A stretch of 64,000 nt of DNA from Paraburkholderia sp. DHOC27 (GCF_003429005.1 NZ_QVQV01000001.1:1-64000), one strand, 5' to 3'. Positions 33,524 through 44,753 are shown, numbered from the stretch's first letter. Notes: generated by a model from the sequence alone, not told the origin. Translations and numbers: made by a program.

Positions 33524-35686
33524 TCAGTCGCCTTGCGCGTCGCCTTCACCTCCAAATCCGGCCAGCAGTCCGCTCGCCCGATGCACCTTCGCACACACCG
33601 CCCGCTCCAGCACGGGCTTGCCTTCAGGAACGGCCAGCGTGAGAAACGCACGGGCCCGCGTGATGCCCGTGTACACCAGTTCGCGCGTGAGAATCGGACT
33701 GAAGGTATCGGGCAACACCAGCGCCGCGTGCATGAATTCGGAGCCTTGCGACTTGTGCACGGTCAGCGCCAGCACGGTTTCCACCGCTTGCAGACGGCTC
33801 GGCAACACCCACTTGATACCACCTGCGCCATCGCCAGCGGGAAACGCCACCCGCAGCACCGCACTCTCGGGCGTGGCACCCGGCAGTTCGAGCGTGATGC
33901 CGATATCGCCATTCATCAGCCCAAGCTCATAGTCGTTGCGCGTGACCAGCACGGGTCGGCCCGGATACCACTCGCCACGCGCGCTGATGAGCCCTTCTTC
34001 CTGTAAGAGACGCGCAACCCGTTTGTTGAGTCCCTCCACGCCCCACGGACCACGCCGCAATGCACAAAGCAACTGGAACTCGCCCTGCGCTTTCAGGACC
34101 TCACGCGCCCACGCGTCGAAGGCTTCCTGTCCCGCGTGCCGTGACGGTTGCCGCTCGCGCATGGTCTGCAAATAGTGACGATAACCATGCCGTGCATGCG
34201 CCGGCTCACCATTCGCGCCGAACAGTTGCGCAGACGCCGCCGCGCCACCTTCGCCGTCGATCACCAGCGCCTTGAACGCAGCATCGTCCGTCGCCGAACA
34301 CACCAGCAAGGCGAGATCCGCATGACCGTGCGTCCAGATGCGTGCGACGGCCGCCGCGTCCCCAGCGTTGACCAGCGCAGCAAGCTGGCCGATGCCGCTT
34401 TCCGCAGAGAAGCGATGGCTTTGCCGCAACATCGCCACCGACTGATCCAGCGCCGTGCCCTGCGCATCGAGCATGGCCGCTTCGATCTGCTCACCCGTGG
34501 CGGCCTGCAGCCAGTCACGGGTGGCGGGCGTGTAGTGGCCGTCACCGGCGCGCTGGCAGAGTTCACCGAGCACCGCGCCCGCTTCGACCGACGCCAGTTG
34601 ATCCTTGTCGCCCAGCAGAATCAAACGCGCGGACGCAGGCAATGCATCGAGCACGGCCGCCATCATCTCAAGATCGATCATGGAGGCTTCGTCGATGACC
34701 AGCACATCTACGGGCAATGGGTTGCTGACATCGTGACGAAAACGCCGGCTATCTGGACGCGTACCCAGCACGCGATGCAAGGTGGTCACCACAGTCGGGA
34801 TCGCTTCGCGCACCGCCGCGCCATTCGGCAGTTGCTCCACCGGCAATTGCGCCACCGCACTGGCAATGGATTCGTTCAGGCGCGCCGCCGCTTTTCCGGT
34901 AGGCGCGGCCAGCCGAATCCGCAATGGCCGCACTGCCCGCCCGGCGCGCTGTGACGCAGCGTTTTCATCCAGCGCGAGCGTTTGCAGCAAGGCCAGCAAG
35001 CGCACCACTGTCGTGGTTTTACCCGTACCGGGCCCACCCGTGATGATGCTAAACGCGCTGCGTGCGGCCAGCGCACAGGCGAGCTTTTGCCAATCCGCGC
35101 CTGTGGCTTTGACGTCCCGACGCGGAAACAATACGTCGAGCGCGGATCGTGCGGCGCCGGCCTGCAACGACGCTTCGAGATGAAGAGACGCGGCGAGCCG
35201 CCGTTCGATTCCAGCGCGTACGTCCTGCTCGTATTGCCAATAGCGCCGCAAATACAGGCGCGTCCCCACCAGAACGAGCGGCGTATTGCCCGCGCCCGTG
35301 CCAACCAACGCCGGTTGTTCGAGCGCAGCCCGCCAGCGCGCGAGATCGACACCCGCCAGCACTTCCGTCGGTGCCGGTGGCGGCTCCACCGCGGTTTGCA
35401 GCGGCGGCCCATCGGGCGGCAACGACAAGGCGAATGCCGGATCGTCGAGCGTGGCCTGCAAATCGAGGCAAACGTGGCCACGGCCTAACTGATGACTCGC
35501 GAGCGCCGCGGCCAGCAGCAACAAGGGCGGCGTCTGCGGTGCTTCAGTCCGCAGAAAACGCGCAAAGCCCGCGTCGAGCGCGCGCAGCCAGCCGCGCTCC
35601 ACCCACTGATCGAGCACGGCCAGCATGCGTGAGAGGGGGCTTTCGCTGTCCATGACGACTAGATTGTCAACGGCGTGCATCGTCAT
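33524..35686 (-). CDS. recD: Exodeoxyribonuclease V subunit RecD
   Basis: 720 residues. SF1B 5'-3' helicase. Walker A GGPGTGKTT (217-225), Walker B VLVIDEASMID, and late motifs LTVHKSQGSEF and YTGITRAR. RecD is the fast motor of RecBCD. The ATG overlaps the recB stop (ATGA). Its N-terminal region is of usual RecD length. Confidence 0.95.
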   Translation of the reverse strand: MTMHAVDNLVVMDSESPLSRMLAVLDQWVERGWLRALDAGFARFLRTEAPQTPPLLLLAAALASHQLGRGHVCLDLQATLDDPAFALSLPPDGPPLQTAVEPPPAPTEVLAGVDLARWRAALEQPALVGTGAGNTPLVLVGTRLYLRRYWQYEQDVRAGIERRLAASLHLEASLQAGAARSALDVLFPRRDVKATGADWQKLACALAARSAFSIITGGPGTGKTTTVVRLLALLQTLALDENAASQRAGRAVRPLRIRLAAPTGKAAARLNESIASAVAQLPVEQLPNGAAVREAIPTVVTTLHRVLGTRPDSRRFRHDVSNPLPVDVLVIDEASMIDLEMMAAVLDALPASARLILLGDKDQLASVEAGAVLGELCQRAGDGHYTPATRDWLQAATGEQIEAAMLDAQGTALDQSVAMLRQSHRFSAESGIGQLAALVNAGDAAAVARIWTHGHADLALLVCSATDDAAFKALVIDGEGGAAASAQLFGANGEPAHARHGYRHYLQTMRERQPSRHAGQEAFDAWAREVLKAQGEFQLLCALRRGPWGVEGLNKRVARLLQEEGLISARGEWYPGRPVLVTRNDYELGLMNGDIGITLELPGATPESAVLRVAFPAGDGAGGIKWVLPSRLQAVETVLALTVHKSQGSEFMHAALVLPDTFSPILTRELVYTGITRARAFLTLAVPEGKPVLERAVCAKVHRASGLLAGFGGEGDAQGD

Positions 35687-38600
35687 TCAGTTTCCTCGGA
35701 TACGTAATCGGCGGCATCCGGTTCGCTGGCTCGATGAGCGAACAATGCATCCAGCGCTTCGATCAATTCGCGCGGCGGACGCTCGACATGCAACCCCTGG
35801 CCCGGCGCGCGGCCACCGCGCAAAAACAGATACACCGCGCCGCCCACATCGCGATCATAGTCATAGTCTGGCAAGCGCACCTTCAGCAGACGATGCAGCG
35901 CGAACAGATACAACACGTACTGCAATTCGTAGCGCGAATGCAGAATCTGCGCACGCATCCTCGCAGGCGTATAGGCAGAATCCTCAGGACCGAGCCAGTT
36001 GGACTTGTAGTCCGCCACGTAATAGCGGCCGTCATGCTCGAATACCAGATCGATAAAGCCCTTGAGCATGCCATTCAGTTGCGCGGCTTCGAGCGCCGGG
36101 CGCTCGGCGCCATCCAGCGTCAAACCGGAGACGAGTTGATCCAGCAACAACGTGTCCACCGTATGCGCGGCGAGCCAGAATTCCATTTCGGCCATATACG
36201 CCGTCAGCTCCGACAACACCACCGGCGGCACCGGTTCGCCGTCTACGGCAGGCAGTTCGAGTGGCGTACGCAACAGGTATAGCAACCAGTTGGTGAGCGG
36301 TTCAATCCAGCGCGCCCAGCCGCGCAGATTGCAACGCCGCGCTACCGTATCGCGTACCAGTTGCTCGTTAGCAGCGACCTTGTCGAAGCCTTCATCTGCG
36401 GCCCACTCCATCAGGTCGTGCAGAAAGCTGCCCGCATCCGCCCCGCGCAAGAAACCGTGCAAAGTGTCTTCGCTTGCCGGCACCGACACGGGCGCGCTCA
36501 CTAACGATGCGGGCGTGGAAGGCGCTTCTTCCGTTTCCGCGTCCTCGGGCGCTTCGGCCTCCAGCAATTCATGGAACACGTCTTCGCTACGCGTTTCGGG
36601 GGCTTCGCGCGCTTCATCCAGTTGCGTGTCCGCGCGCTGTGCAGCGAGCGTAGCAGCGACGCCGCCACCTATCACGCCGTTGTCCTTCTTGAGGCTCGAA
36701 TAGCTTGCGATCCACCAGTTTTCGCGCACGCGCTTGAGCAACTGGCGCGCGCTGCCACGCATCTGCTGCGAATCAAGTTGCACGAATGGTTCGATGCGGG
36801 CGGCAGGCGCTTCGCCAACGCTCATTTGCGCAAGCGTGCCCCGCATCTGTTCGAGCAGGGCGCCTAATTCAGTGGACGCAATCGCCTTGCCGCCATTGAG
36901 CAGATAACCCAACGCGCTCGACTCCAGATTCGCAATGGGCGCCATGCCCACCCACGTCGCGTAGCGTGCGCGCGTGAGCGCCACGTAGAGCTTGCGCAAA
37001 TCTTCGCCAAGCCGCTCGCGGTCGACACGCGGCAACACGTCCGCATCGCCGAGCGTGATGTGCAGTTGGCCCGTTTCATCGTGCCATTTGAGCGGCATGT
37101 CGCTTGCACTCGCAGGACGATAGGTGCAGGCAAATGGCAGAAAAACCAGCGGATATTCGAGTCCCTTCGATTTGTGCACCGTCACCACCTGCACGAGACC
37201 CGCGTCGCTTTCGAGGCGGAGCTGTCGCGCATCGCCACCTGCACTGGCGCCCTCGTCCTGGCGCTGCTCGTCCAGGTAACGGATCAGCGCGTGCTCGCCG
37301 TCGAGCTGCGCGCTCGCCTGTTGCAACAGCTCCGCCAGATGCAGCAGATTGGTCAGCACGCGTTCGCCGTTCACGGCCGCGCCCGCTGTCTGCCCAAGCA
37401 GCCGCTGCGGAACGTGGAAGTCGTTGAGCAGGCGGCGCAGCATCGGCAGCACGCCCTTTTTGCGCCAGCTCTCACGGTAGCCGCGAAACTGCAGCACGCA
37501 TTCTTCCCACGCCAGTTCGTCGCGATTGAATCTGTCGAGCGCGGCCCAATCCAGACCCAGCGTGACGGTGGCGAGCGCCGTACGTATCAGGCGTCCATCG
37601 TCCGGATCAGCGCACGCCGCCAGCCAGTGACGCAGTTCGACCGCCTGTTCGGTTTCGAACACGGAATCGCGATCGGAGAGATACACGCTGCGCACGCCGC
37701 GTTCGGCGAGCGCGTGACGAATCGCCTTCGCCTCGGTGCCGTTGTTGACCAGTACCGCCATATCCGCAGGCCGTAGCGGCGTTAAACCGCCTGACGCCTG
37801 AAAGCCCGCTTCGCCTCGTTGCCCGGCGTTCAGCAGACGCACCATTTCCGTTGCGCAACTAGCCGCCATACCGCTCAGATACGCGCTCTTGCTAAGCGGC
37901 TTGCCCTCCTCGCCCGCAGCTAGCCACCATACCGTGAGCGCAGGCAGATCCGCGCCCGCATCCTGCAAACGATCCTTGCGCCCATGCGCTTCGGCGGCTA
38001 CGAATGGCAACGGGTTTTCGCCACTGTCCGCGCCACGAAACAGAAACGCGCCCTCGCCGTCGTGCCGCTCTTCCGCTACCTCGAAGCAGCGGTTCACGGC
38101 GATCACCATGTCCAGCGTGGAGCGGAAGTTTTTCTTCAGCGTGTACAGCCTGCCCGCGCAGGCACGCCGCGCTTTCAGGTACGTATAGATATCCGCGCCG
38201 CGAAAAGCGTAGATGGCTTGCTTCGGATCCCCAATCAAAATGATGGCAGTCTGCGGATCGTTGTCGGCAATACGATAGACCGCATCGAAGATTTCGTACT
38301 GCACCGGGTCGGTGTCCTGGAACTCGTCGATCAGGGCGACCGGATACTGCTGCCGAATGATTTCCGCGAGACGCTCGCCATTCGGCGAATGCAGCGCCGC
38401 ATTCAAACGGGTCAGCAGATCGTCAAAGCCCATTTGCGAACGACGCGCTTCTTCAGCCGCGAAACGCTCGGCCACCCAACGCGCGGCGTGGCACAGCACA
38501 TCGTGGTAGGCGGTGGGGCGCGCTTTCAGCGATGCCCGCAGAGACTCCATTGCAACGAACGCCGGATGTGACGGCGGTTCACCTGTCAGCCAGATTTCCG

Positions 38601-39561
38601 CGAGGCCCGCCGGCGTGAAACGCGTCCACACCGCGGCCGTGGCATCGAACTCGGGTTCGAGCATGTCGGGGGTGGTAGCCCAGTCGCGCAGCTTGTCGAT
38701 CCACTTCTTGCAATTGGGCGCGTTCAGACTGGTCGCCTTGAACTGCTTTTTAGCGCGTGCATCGTCGAAGAGAATCTGCATCTCGTCGCACCATTGCGGC
38801 CAGTTTGCCTTGAGCGCGTCGAGATGTTCACGCTGCTTGATGCGAAACGCCTGCAACGCGTCGAGCGGAGCGGGCGCATCCGGCAGCAATTCGGCGTGGC
38901 CGGTCAAGCCGCGAAGTTTGCCCTGCAGATCGGATGGGCTCGCAAACCAGCCGCGCACTTCGCTGGCCGACGCCGCGTCGAGCGGCGCAAGGAAGGTGCG
39001 CCAGTAATCCCGCACCACTTCCGCACGCAACTCACTCTGATCGGTTTCCAGCGTCTGCGAGAACAGACTGTCGCTGTCGAACGCGTGCTCGCTCAACATC
39101 CGGTTGCACCATCCGTGGATGGTCGAGACCGCCGCTTCGTCCATCCATTCCGCGGCCAGCTGCAAACGGCGCGCACAAGCGGCCCATTGATCCTCGGCAT
39201 AGGCGTCACGCAGATCGTGCAGCAGGTCTTCGCCTTGAGGACGCGCTTCGATCTCGCCCGGCTCCGCGCGGAAATACGCCGCGGCCTCCATCAGGCGCGC
39301 ACGGATACGCTCGCGCAATTCCTTGGTCGCAGCGTCAGTGAACGTCACCACGAGAATTTCGGGCGGCGTGAGTGCGCGCGCTTCCGTGTCCGCATTCAAG
39401 CCACGATGTCCGAGTACGAGGCGCACGTAGAGCATCGCGATCGTAAACGTCTTGCCCGTGCCTGCACTGGCTTCGATCAGGCTGCTGCCTTGCAACGGAA
39501 ATTGCAGCGGTTGCAGTACTTCGGCTGGCGCGGCAACTGCCGCTTTAGACGTCGCCGTCAT
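35683..39561 (-). CDS. recB: Exodeoxyribonuclease V subunit RecB
   Basis: 1292 residues. SF1A 3'-5' helicase with Walker A EASAGTGKTF near 31, Walker B VALIDEFQDTDPVQY, and KSKGLEYPLVFLP. The C-terminal RecB nuclease domain has the D-x(n)-D-Y-K motif (KGFIDLVFEHDGRYYVADYK), where Mg is bound. With RecC and RecD it resects double-strand ends and loads RecA after Chi. ATGA overlaps on both sides give one recCBD operon. Confidence 0.96.
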   Translation of the reverse strand: MTATSKAAVAAPAEVLQPLQFPLQGSSLIEASAGTGKTFTIAMLYVRLVLGHRGLNADTEARALTPPEILVVTFTDAATKELRERIRARLMEAAAYFRAEPGEIEARPQGEDLLHDLRDAYAEDQWAACARRLQLAAEWMDEAAVSTIHGWCNRMLSEHAFDSDSLFSQTLETDQSELRAEVVRDYWRTFLAPLDAASASEVRGWFASPSDLQGKLRGLTGHAELLPDAPAPLDALQAFRIKQREHLDALKANWPQWCDEMQILFDDARAKKQFKATSLNAPNCKKWIDKLRDWATTPDMLEPEFDATAAVWTRFTPAGLAEIWLTGEPPSHPAFVAMESLRASLKARPTAYHDVLCHAARWVAERFAAEEARRSQMGFDDLLTRLNAALHSPNGERLAEIIRQQYPVALIDEFQDTDPVQYEIFDAVYRIADNDPQTAIILIGDPKQAIYAFRGADIYTYLKARRACAGRLYTLKKNFRSTLDMVIAVNRCFEVAEERHDGEGAFLFRGADSGENPLPFVAAEAHGRKDRLQDAGADLPALTVWWLAAGEEGKPLSKSAYLSGMAASCATEMVRLLNAGQRGEAGFQASGGLTPLRPADMAVLVNNGTEAKAIRHALAERGVRSVYLSDRDSVFETEQAVELRHWLAACADPDDGRLIRTALATVTLGLDWAALDRFNRDELAWEECVLQFRGYRESWRKKGVLPMLRRLLNDFHVPQRLLGQTAGAAVNGERVLTNLLHLAELLQQASAQLDGEHALIRYLDEQRQDEGASAGGDARQLRLESDAGLVQVVTVHKSKGLEYPLVFLPFACTYRPASASDMPLKWHDETGQLHITLGDADVLPRVDRERLGEDLRKLYVALTRARYATWVGMAPIANLESSALGYLLNGGKAIASTELGALLEQMRGTLAQMSVGEAPAARIEPFVQLDSQQMRGSARQLLKRVRENWWIASYSSLKKDNGVIGGGVAATLAAQRADTQLDEAREAPETRSEDVFHELLEAEAPEDAETEEAPSTPASLVSAPVSVPASEDTLHGFLRGADAGSFLHDLMEWAADEGFDKVAANEQLVRDTVARRCNLRGWARWIEPLTNWLLYLLRTPLELPAVDGEPVPPVVLSELTAYMAEMEFWLAAHTVDTLLLDQLVSGLTLDGAERPALEAAQLNGMLKGFIDLVFEHDGRYYVADYKSNWLGPEDSAYTPARMRAQILHSRYELQYVLYLFALHRLLKVRLPDYDYDRDVGGAVYLFLRGGRAPGQGLHVERPPRELIEALDALFAHRASEPDAADYVSEETE

Positions 39562-42500
39562 TGTGTGTCTCCCGCACCTGCCGCAGCGGCGCTGCCGGTC
39601 GCGCCCGCTGCATGTGCAGCGGCATGTTTCGCTTTCGATGAACCCGCGGGCATCGCACGTTGCAGCGGCGCCAGCAACGCGACTGCAAGCTCGTCGAACT
39701 CGCCGCTCTGCGCGAGCGCGCTAAAGCTGAGGTAGGCGCGCCGCAGGTAAGGGTTGGTGTCACGTTCGCCCTGCTGGTTTGCGCCCCCCTCGTAGGTGAC
39801 GCGCGCGGCGTCCTCGGCTTCGACGAGCTGGCCGTGAGCGTGCATGCTCGAGCCTTCCGCATCGCGATTTGCCGATAGATCGAAGTTATCGGGCCGCTTT
39901 CTAAGCCACGCAAAGGCAGTTTTGACAGCCAGCGGCAACGGCCTGCGCATCCCTTCGTCCCAGGCCCGCAGCAAACGCAGCATCCAGCCATGCGCAAGGT
40001 CCGCCGCAACCGGCGCAAGCTCGACGCTACCCACCTTGCTGACGATCACCGTCGTCACGGCGCCCACAGCCAGTTGCGCGGCCAGATGCGCCACCCAGTA
40101 AGCAATGACCCGCTCGCCGCGATACTTGCGGTCCTTGATCAGCGTGCCCGGATCGAGAAATACGCGGCCATAGGTGCCATCGGGACCGCTGCGCAAACCG
40201 CCCACCCAGTCTTCCACGGTCAAACCACGCGGTCCGCCTTCGAGACGTAACTCGAACTGCTCATCGAGCAAGGTCGGCCAGCGCTGCAATTCCGCCCGGT
40301 AGCGTTCGAACAGATCGGCCATTGGCTCCATCAAGTCGCTTGCGATGATTTCGCCGAACCCGCCTGCCGCCAGTTCACCGCTGCGATGCATGCTTTCCAG
40401 GCGGCTCTGCGCAGCCGGTAGCAAATCCTCTTCACCCTGCTCCAGCGCGAGGGTCTGTGCACGAATCAATTCGCTTTGCAGTTGCCATGTTTCGAGCTGG
40501 TCCACGGCAAACGGCTCGTGATTGTCGCTGGCCGCGTCTTCGGTTTCGAATGCCACGCGCAACCGCTGACGGAAAAAACTCTTCACCGGGTCGCGCAAGA
40601 AATCAGCGAGTTCACGCACCGAGAGCGGTTCGTCACGCTCGAGCGGCGGCAGCGCGGTGTCAGCGGCAGCGAGGGGCGCAACGGGCACGCCTTGCACGCT
40701 GTCGTGCGTGAGCGCACGCGGCGCCGGCTGGCTCCATTCGCGCGCATACGTGAATAGCTTCGACTCGCCGGGTAGCGCCGGAAAGTACGCGGCGCTAAAC
40801 GGCTGGAGGCGATGATCCACGGTCAGTGCATCGAGCAGCGCGTCCTGCCTGTCATCCGCCGCGCCCTTGAGATGCCAGCCCGCCTTCAAATGATCGCGCA
40901 ACTGACCGACCAGCACGGAGGGCGGGCGCGGCGTATTGTCATTGACGCTGCGGCCCACCCACGAGACATGCAGACGTTCGCGCGCCGACAGCAACGCCTC
41001 CAGAAACAGATAGCGGTCGTCCTCGCGGCGCGAACGATCACCGGGCCGGTAATTGCGGCGCATCAGGTCGAAATCGAGCGGCATGCGGTTGCGCGGATAG
41101 TCGCCGTCGTTCATGCCGAGCAAGCACACCTGGCGAAACGGAATGGCGCGCATCGGCATCAGCGTTGCAAACGTGACGGCGCCCGCGAAGAAACGCTGCG
41201 ACAGTCCCCCGCTTTCGAATTCCGACAGCCAGTAATCGCCCACGATGGAAAGCGGCAGTTCACCCGTTAGCGCCGCCTCGTCGCAGGCGTCGAGCCACGC
41301 TTCGAGCGCAGCGTCCAGCCGTTCCAGCGTGTAGGCGTCTTCGCTATCGTCGGCGGCAAAAAACTGCGCTTTCAATGCGCGCAAACGGGCGCACCAGGCG
41401 GCAACCGTCGCGGGTTGACGCAGCGTTTGCCACGTGATGTCGAGCGCGTCGATCAATTGCGTCAGCGGTCCGAGCAAGGCCGCATCCAGACCGCCGATTT
41501 CCGCGTAGGGTTCGATATCGCGCCACGCGCCGGCCCTGTCGCCTGCCGCGTAACCCAGCAACATGCGGCGCAGACCGAAGGCCCAGCTATTGGGCGCGTT
41601 GTCGTCGTCCGCTTGCGGCAGGCCCAGACTGGCGCGTTGCTCGGCGTGCAGGCCCCAGCGGATATTCGCGCCACTGATCCACGCACGCAGTTTCGGCAGA
41701 TCGTCCGTGCTGATGCCGAAACGCGCGCGCAACGCCGGCACTTCGAGCAGATCGAGCACGTCGCTCACGGTGAGGCGCGATTGCGGCAACGCCAGCAGTG
41801 TTTCGAGCGCGCCGATCAGGGGATCGAAATCGCGCTGGCCACGGTCGGCGACGCTAAACGGAATATGACGCGGGTCGTCGTTCTCCAGCAAGCCGAACAC
41901 CGCCTGAATGTGCGGTGTATAGACCTCGATGTCCGGCACCATCACGATGATATCGCGCGGTCGCAGCGTCGGATCCGCAGCAAAAGCGGCCAGCAACTGA
42001 TCGTGCAGAATCTCGACCTCGCGTTGCGCGCTGTGCGCGATGTGAAAACGGATCGACGCGTCACGCTTCGGATCAACCGCGGGCCACAACGTGCGACTCT
42101 CGCGCAGCGGCCGTAGATCACGAATATCATCCTGCAACTGCTGCAGCATCGTGGTGGCTTCGTCGCTGTCGAACAGATCAATACGCTGGCCAATGCCCGT
42201 GAAATGCCGCGTGTAGCTTTCGCGCGCTTCGGCGCTGTCGTATTCGTCGAGCAGACCGATAAAATCGCGTCCCTGTTTGCCCCACGCCGCCAGCAACGGT
42301 TGCGCATGCAGATGCAACTGGGCCTCTTCCATCACCGCAGGCGCGCCATGACGGCGCTGCTGACGCGAGCGCTGCGCGCGCAATAAATCCTGATCGGCCA
42401 CGATATCGGCCCAGTAGTGCGCGCAGGGGTTGTGCACGCACATCAGCACCTGGGTCCAGCGCGCCAGGGCGGCCAGCACTTCCACCGCCTGGCGCGGCAA

Positions 42501-43253
42501 GCTGGAAATGCCGAAGATGATGACGCGGCGCGGCAGGCCCTTTGGCCGGTCGCCTTCCGGACGTGACGACGCTGCGCGCATGAAGGCCTCGTGCACGGCG
42601 GCACGCCCCGCCTTCGACATATCCACGCCCGGCGCGCCATGCGCCTCCACGTCGTCTAGCAGTGCGCGCCACAGCGCTGCCTGCCAGCGGTATTCATCCG
42701 GCAGGGGCGTGCGGTTGTTGCGCGCGTCGATCTGCACGTCCTCACCAGCGGCCCAAGCGGCGAGCCAGTCGGCGCGATACACCTGGTACTGGTCGAACAG
42801 ATCGGCAACCCGCTGGGCAAGCTGGAAGCGTTTGCGCTGGTCGTCGTCGCGCGCCATGAAGCGTTTGAGCGGCGCATAGCCCGGCAAATCGAGCAGATCG
42901 GGCAAGAGCCGCGTAAGCCGCCACACGAGGCGCGATTTGTCGAACGGGGATACGGCCGGCACCGCGTCTTCGCCGAGCACGGCACGGTAGACCTGCCAGA
43001 GAAAACTGGCAGGCAACAGCATGTCGAGCGCGGCCGAGATGCCGCAACCACCGTCTTCGGGATCAGCGGCAAGCGCCAGTTTCAGCCACTGCGCAATGCC
43101 GTTGCTCTGGACCAGAATGATTTCTTTTTCGAGCGGCGCCAGCGGGTGCTGGCGAATCCAGTGAACCATCAGGTCGCGCAGACGTTCCGGCTGATTGCCG
43201 TGCACCAGCATGAGTCCGGCGGGAATCGAATCTACTGTCAAACGTGGCTCCAT
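39558..43253 (-). CDS. recC: Exodeoxyribonuclease V subunit RecC
   Basis: 1231 residues, first gene of the recC-recB-recD operon. Degenerate SF1 helicase scaffold that senses Chi. The RecC-specific N-terminus LMLVHGNQPERLRDLMVHW and the motifs FGISSLPRQAVEVL, SVNDNTPRPPSVLV and PFRQVCLLGMNDGDYPR are seen. The C-terminus is Ala/Gly-rich. The intergenic region to sbcD (43254-43508) must carry both divergent promoters. Confidence 0.95.
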   Translation of the reverse strand: MEPRLTVDSIPAGLMLVHGNQPERLRDLMVHWIRQHPLAPLEKEIILVQSNGIAQWLKLALAADPEDGGCGISAALDMLLPASFLWQVYRAVLGEDAVPAVSPFDKSRLVWRLTRLLPDLLDLPGYAPLKRFMARDDDQRKRFQLAQRVADLFDQYQVYRADWLAAWAAGEDVQIDARNNRTPLPDEYRWQAALWRALLDDVEAHGAPGVDMSKAGRAAVHEAFMRAASSRPEGDRPKGLPRRVIIFGISSLPRQAVEVLAALARWTQVLMCVHNPCAHYWADIVADQDLLRAQRSRQQRRHGAPAVMEEAQLHLHAQPLLAAWGKQGRDFIGLLDEYDSAEARESYTRHFTGIGQRIDLFDSDEATTMLQQLQDDIRDLRPLRESRTLWPAVDPKRDASIRFHIAHSAQREVEILHDQLLAAFAADPTLRPRDIIVMVPDIEVYTPHIQAVFGLLENDDPRHIPFSVADRGQRDFDPLIGALETLLALPQSRLTVSDVLDLLEVPALRARFGISTDDLPKLRAWISGANIRWGLHAEQRASLGLPQADDDNAPNSWAFGLRRMLLGYAAGDRAGAWRDIEPYAEIGGLDAALLGPLTQLIDALDITWQTLRQPATVAAWCARLRALKAQFFAADDSEDAYTLERLDAALEAWLDACDEAALTGELPLSIVGDYWLSEFESGGLSQRFFAGAVTFATLMPMRAIPFRQVCLLGMNDGDYPRNRMPLDFDLMRRNYRPGDRSRREDDRYLFLEALLSARERLHVSWVGRSVNDNTPRPPSVLVGQLRDHLKAGWHLKGAADDRQDALLDALTVDHRLQPFSAAYFPALPGESKLFTYAREWSQPAPRALTHDSVQGVPVAPLAAADTALPPLERDEPLSVRELADFLRDPVKSFFRQRLRVAFETEDAASDNHEPFAVDQLETWQLQSELIRAQTLALEQGEEDLLPAAQSRLESMHRSGELAAGGFGEIIASDLMEPMADLFERYRAELQRWPTLLDEQFELRLEGGPRGLTVEDWVGGLRSGPDGTYGRVFLDPGTLIKDRKYRGERVIAYWVAHLAAQLAVGAVTTVIVSKVGSVELAPVAADLAHGWMLRLLRAWDEGMRRPLPLAVKTAFAWLRKRPDNFDLSANRDAEGSSMHAHGQLVEAEDAARVTYEGGANQQGERDTNPYLRRAYLSFSALAQSGEFDELAVALLAPLQRAMPAGSSKAKHAAAHAAGATGSAAAAGAGDTQ

Positions 43254-43508
43254 CGCGACGAAACGGTTGATCGCACCATGTTACGGCATCGTGAGGCCAC
43301 GCGGGCGCTCGTGCCTGGGTTCGTGCGAAGACATTGATTGACCGCGTCAGCATATTGGCGCGGCCTTTTTTGATGCGCACGCAGCCGATTTTCCGCGAAA
43401 GGCTGTGATAATTGCTGATGCGCCGAAGCACGATCAGTCGTGCGTCCATTCACGCGCCTTTCATCACCAGCCTGCTCGCAACCTCACAGCCCTATAGTTT
43501 ACTTCTCA

Positions 43509-44753
43509 ATGCGGATTCTCCACACCTCCGACTGGCACCTCGGCCAGCATTTCATGGGCAAGAGCCGTCAGCCCGAACATCAGGCGCTGATCGACTGGAT
43601 GTTGGTCCAGGTGAACGAACGAGCTGTGGATGCCGTGGTGATTGCGGGCGACATCTTCGATACCGGCTCGCCACCCAGCTACGCGCGCGAGCTTTACAGC
43701 CAACTGGTGGTGCGCTTGCACGCAGCGGGCGTTGCGCTGTTGCTGCTTGGCGGCAATCACGACTCGGTCGCGACGCTGCGCGAAAGCAGCGCCTTGCTTG
43801 CGTGCCTGAGCACCACCGTGGTGGCCGCCGCCTCGGACCCCGAGGCCCAGGTGCAGGTGTTGCCCTTGCGCAGCGCAAGCGGCGACATGGCGAAGCCGGG
43901 CTGTATAGTGTGCGCCGTGCCGTTCATTCGTCCGCGCGACGTGCTGCAAAGCAGTGCCGGCGAGAGCGCCGATCACAAACTGCAATCGCTGCAAGCCGCG
44001 ATTCAGGCGCATTATCAAACCGCCTACGTTGCCGCGCTTGCAAGGCAGGCAGAGATCGCCGCAGATAGCGGCGAGACGGTGCCCATCATCGCGACTGGGC
44101 ACCTCACCACACTAGGCGCGCATATCACCGAGTCCGTGCGTGAGATTTACGTCGGCTCGCTCGAAACGTTTCCCGCCGCCGCGTTTCCGCCGGTTGCCTA
44201 TGTTGCGCTCGGGCATATCCATCGTCCCCAAAAAGTGGGCGGCCAGGAGCACATTCGCTATTGCGGCTCGCCCATTGCGTTGAGCTTCGACGAAGTGCGC
44301 CAGCAAAAGGAAGTCTTGCTGGTCGATCTGGATGCGAGCGGTTTGACCGCTGTCACGCCGCTCCCGGTGCCGCGCTTTCAACCGCTGGCTTCGTTGAGCG
44401 GGAATTTGAGCGAACTCGCTGCGGCAATCGCATCGGCCGCCGCCAATGGCTCTCAAGCACAGCCGGTCTGGCTGGAAGTGACCGTTTCCGCCGACGACTA
44501 CCTTGCCGATCTGCCCGCCCGCATCCAGCACATGGCCGAAGGTCTGCCCGTCGAAATTCTGCGCATTCGCCGCGAGCGCGGCAATCAGACCGCGATGCTC
44601 AACGCACGCAGCGACGAGACGCTCGCCGAGTTGAGTGAGTACGACGTCTTTGCGCGCCGTCTCGAACAAGAGGAACTCGCCGCAGAGCTAAGCGCGGCTT
44701 TGAGCGAGCGATACCGTGAAGTGGTCAGCAGCCTGCAGGAGCCCCAAGCGTGA
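43509..44753 (+). CDS. sbcD: Nuclease SbcCD subunit D
   Basis: 414 residues from the ATG at 43509 (the open frame starts at 43440). Mre11-type metallophosphoesterase: HTSDWHLGQ (4-12), AGDIFDTGSP, GGNHDSVATLR, and ATGHLTTLG and LGHIHRPQ later supply the two Mn ions. With SbcC it opens DNA hairpins and protein-blocked ends. Confidence 0.95.
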   Translation: MRILHTSDWHLGQHFMGKSRQPEHQALIDWMLVQVNERAVDAVVIAGDIFDTGSPPSYARELYSQLVVRLHAAGVALLLLGGNHDSVATLRESSALLACLSTTVVAAASDPEAQVQVLPLRSASGDMAKPGCIVCAVPFIRPRDVLQSSAGESADHKLQSLQAAIQAHYQTAYVAALARQAEIAADSGETVPIIATGHLTTLGAHITESVREIYVGSLETFPAAAFPPVAYVALGHIHRPQKVGGQEHIRYCGSPIALSFDEVRQQKEVLLVDLDASGLTAVTPLPVPRFQPLASLSGNLSELAAAIASAAANGSQAQPVWLEVTVSADDYLADLPARIQHMAEGLPVEILRIRRERGNQTAMLNARSDETLAELSEYDVFARRLEQEELAAELSAALSERYREVVSSLQEPQA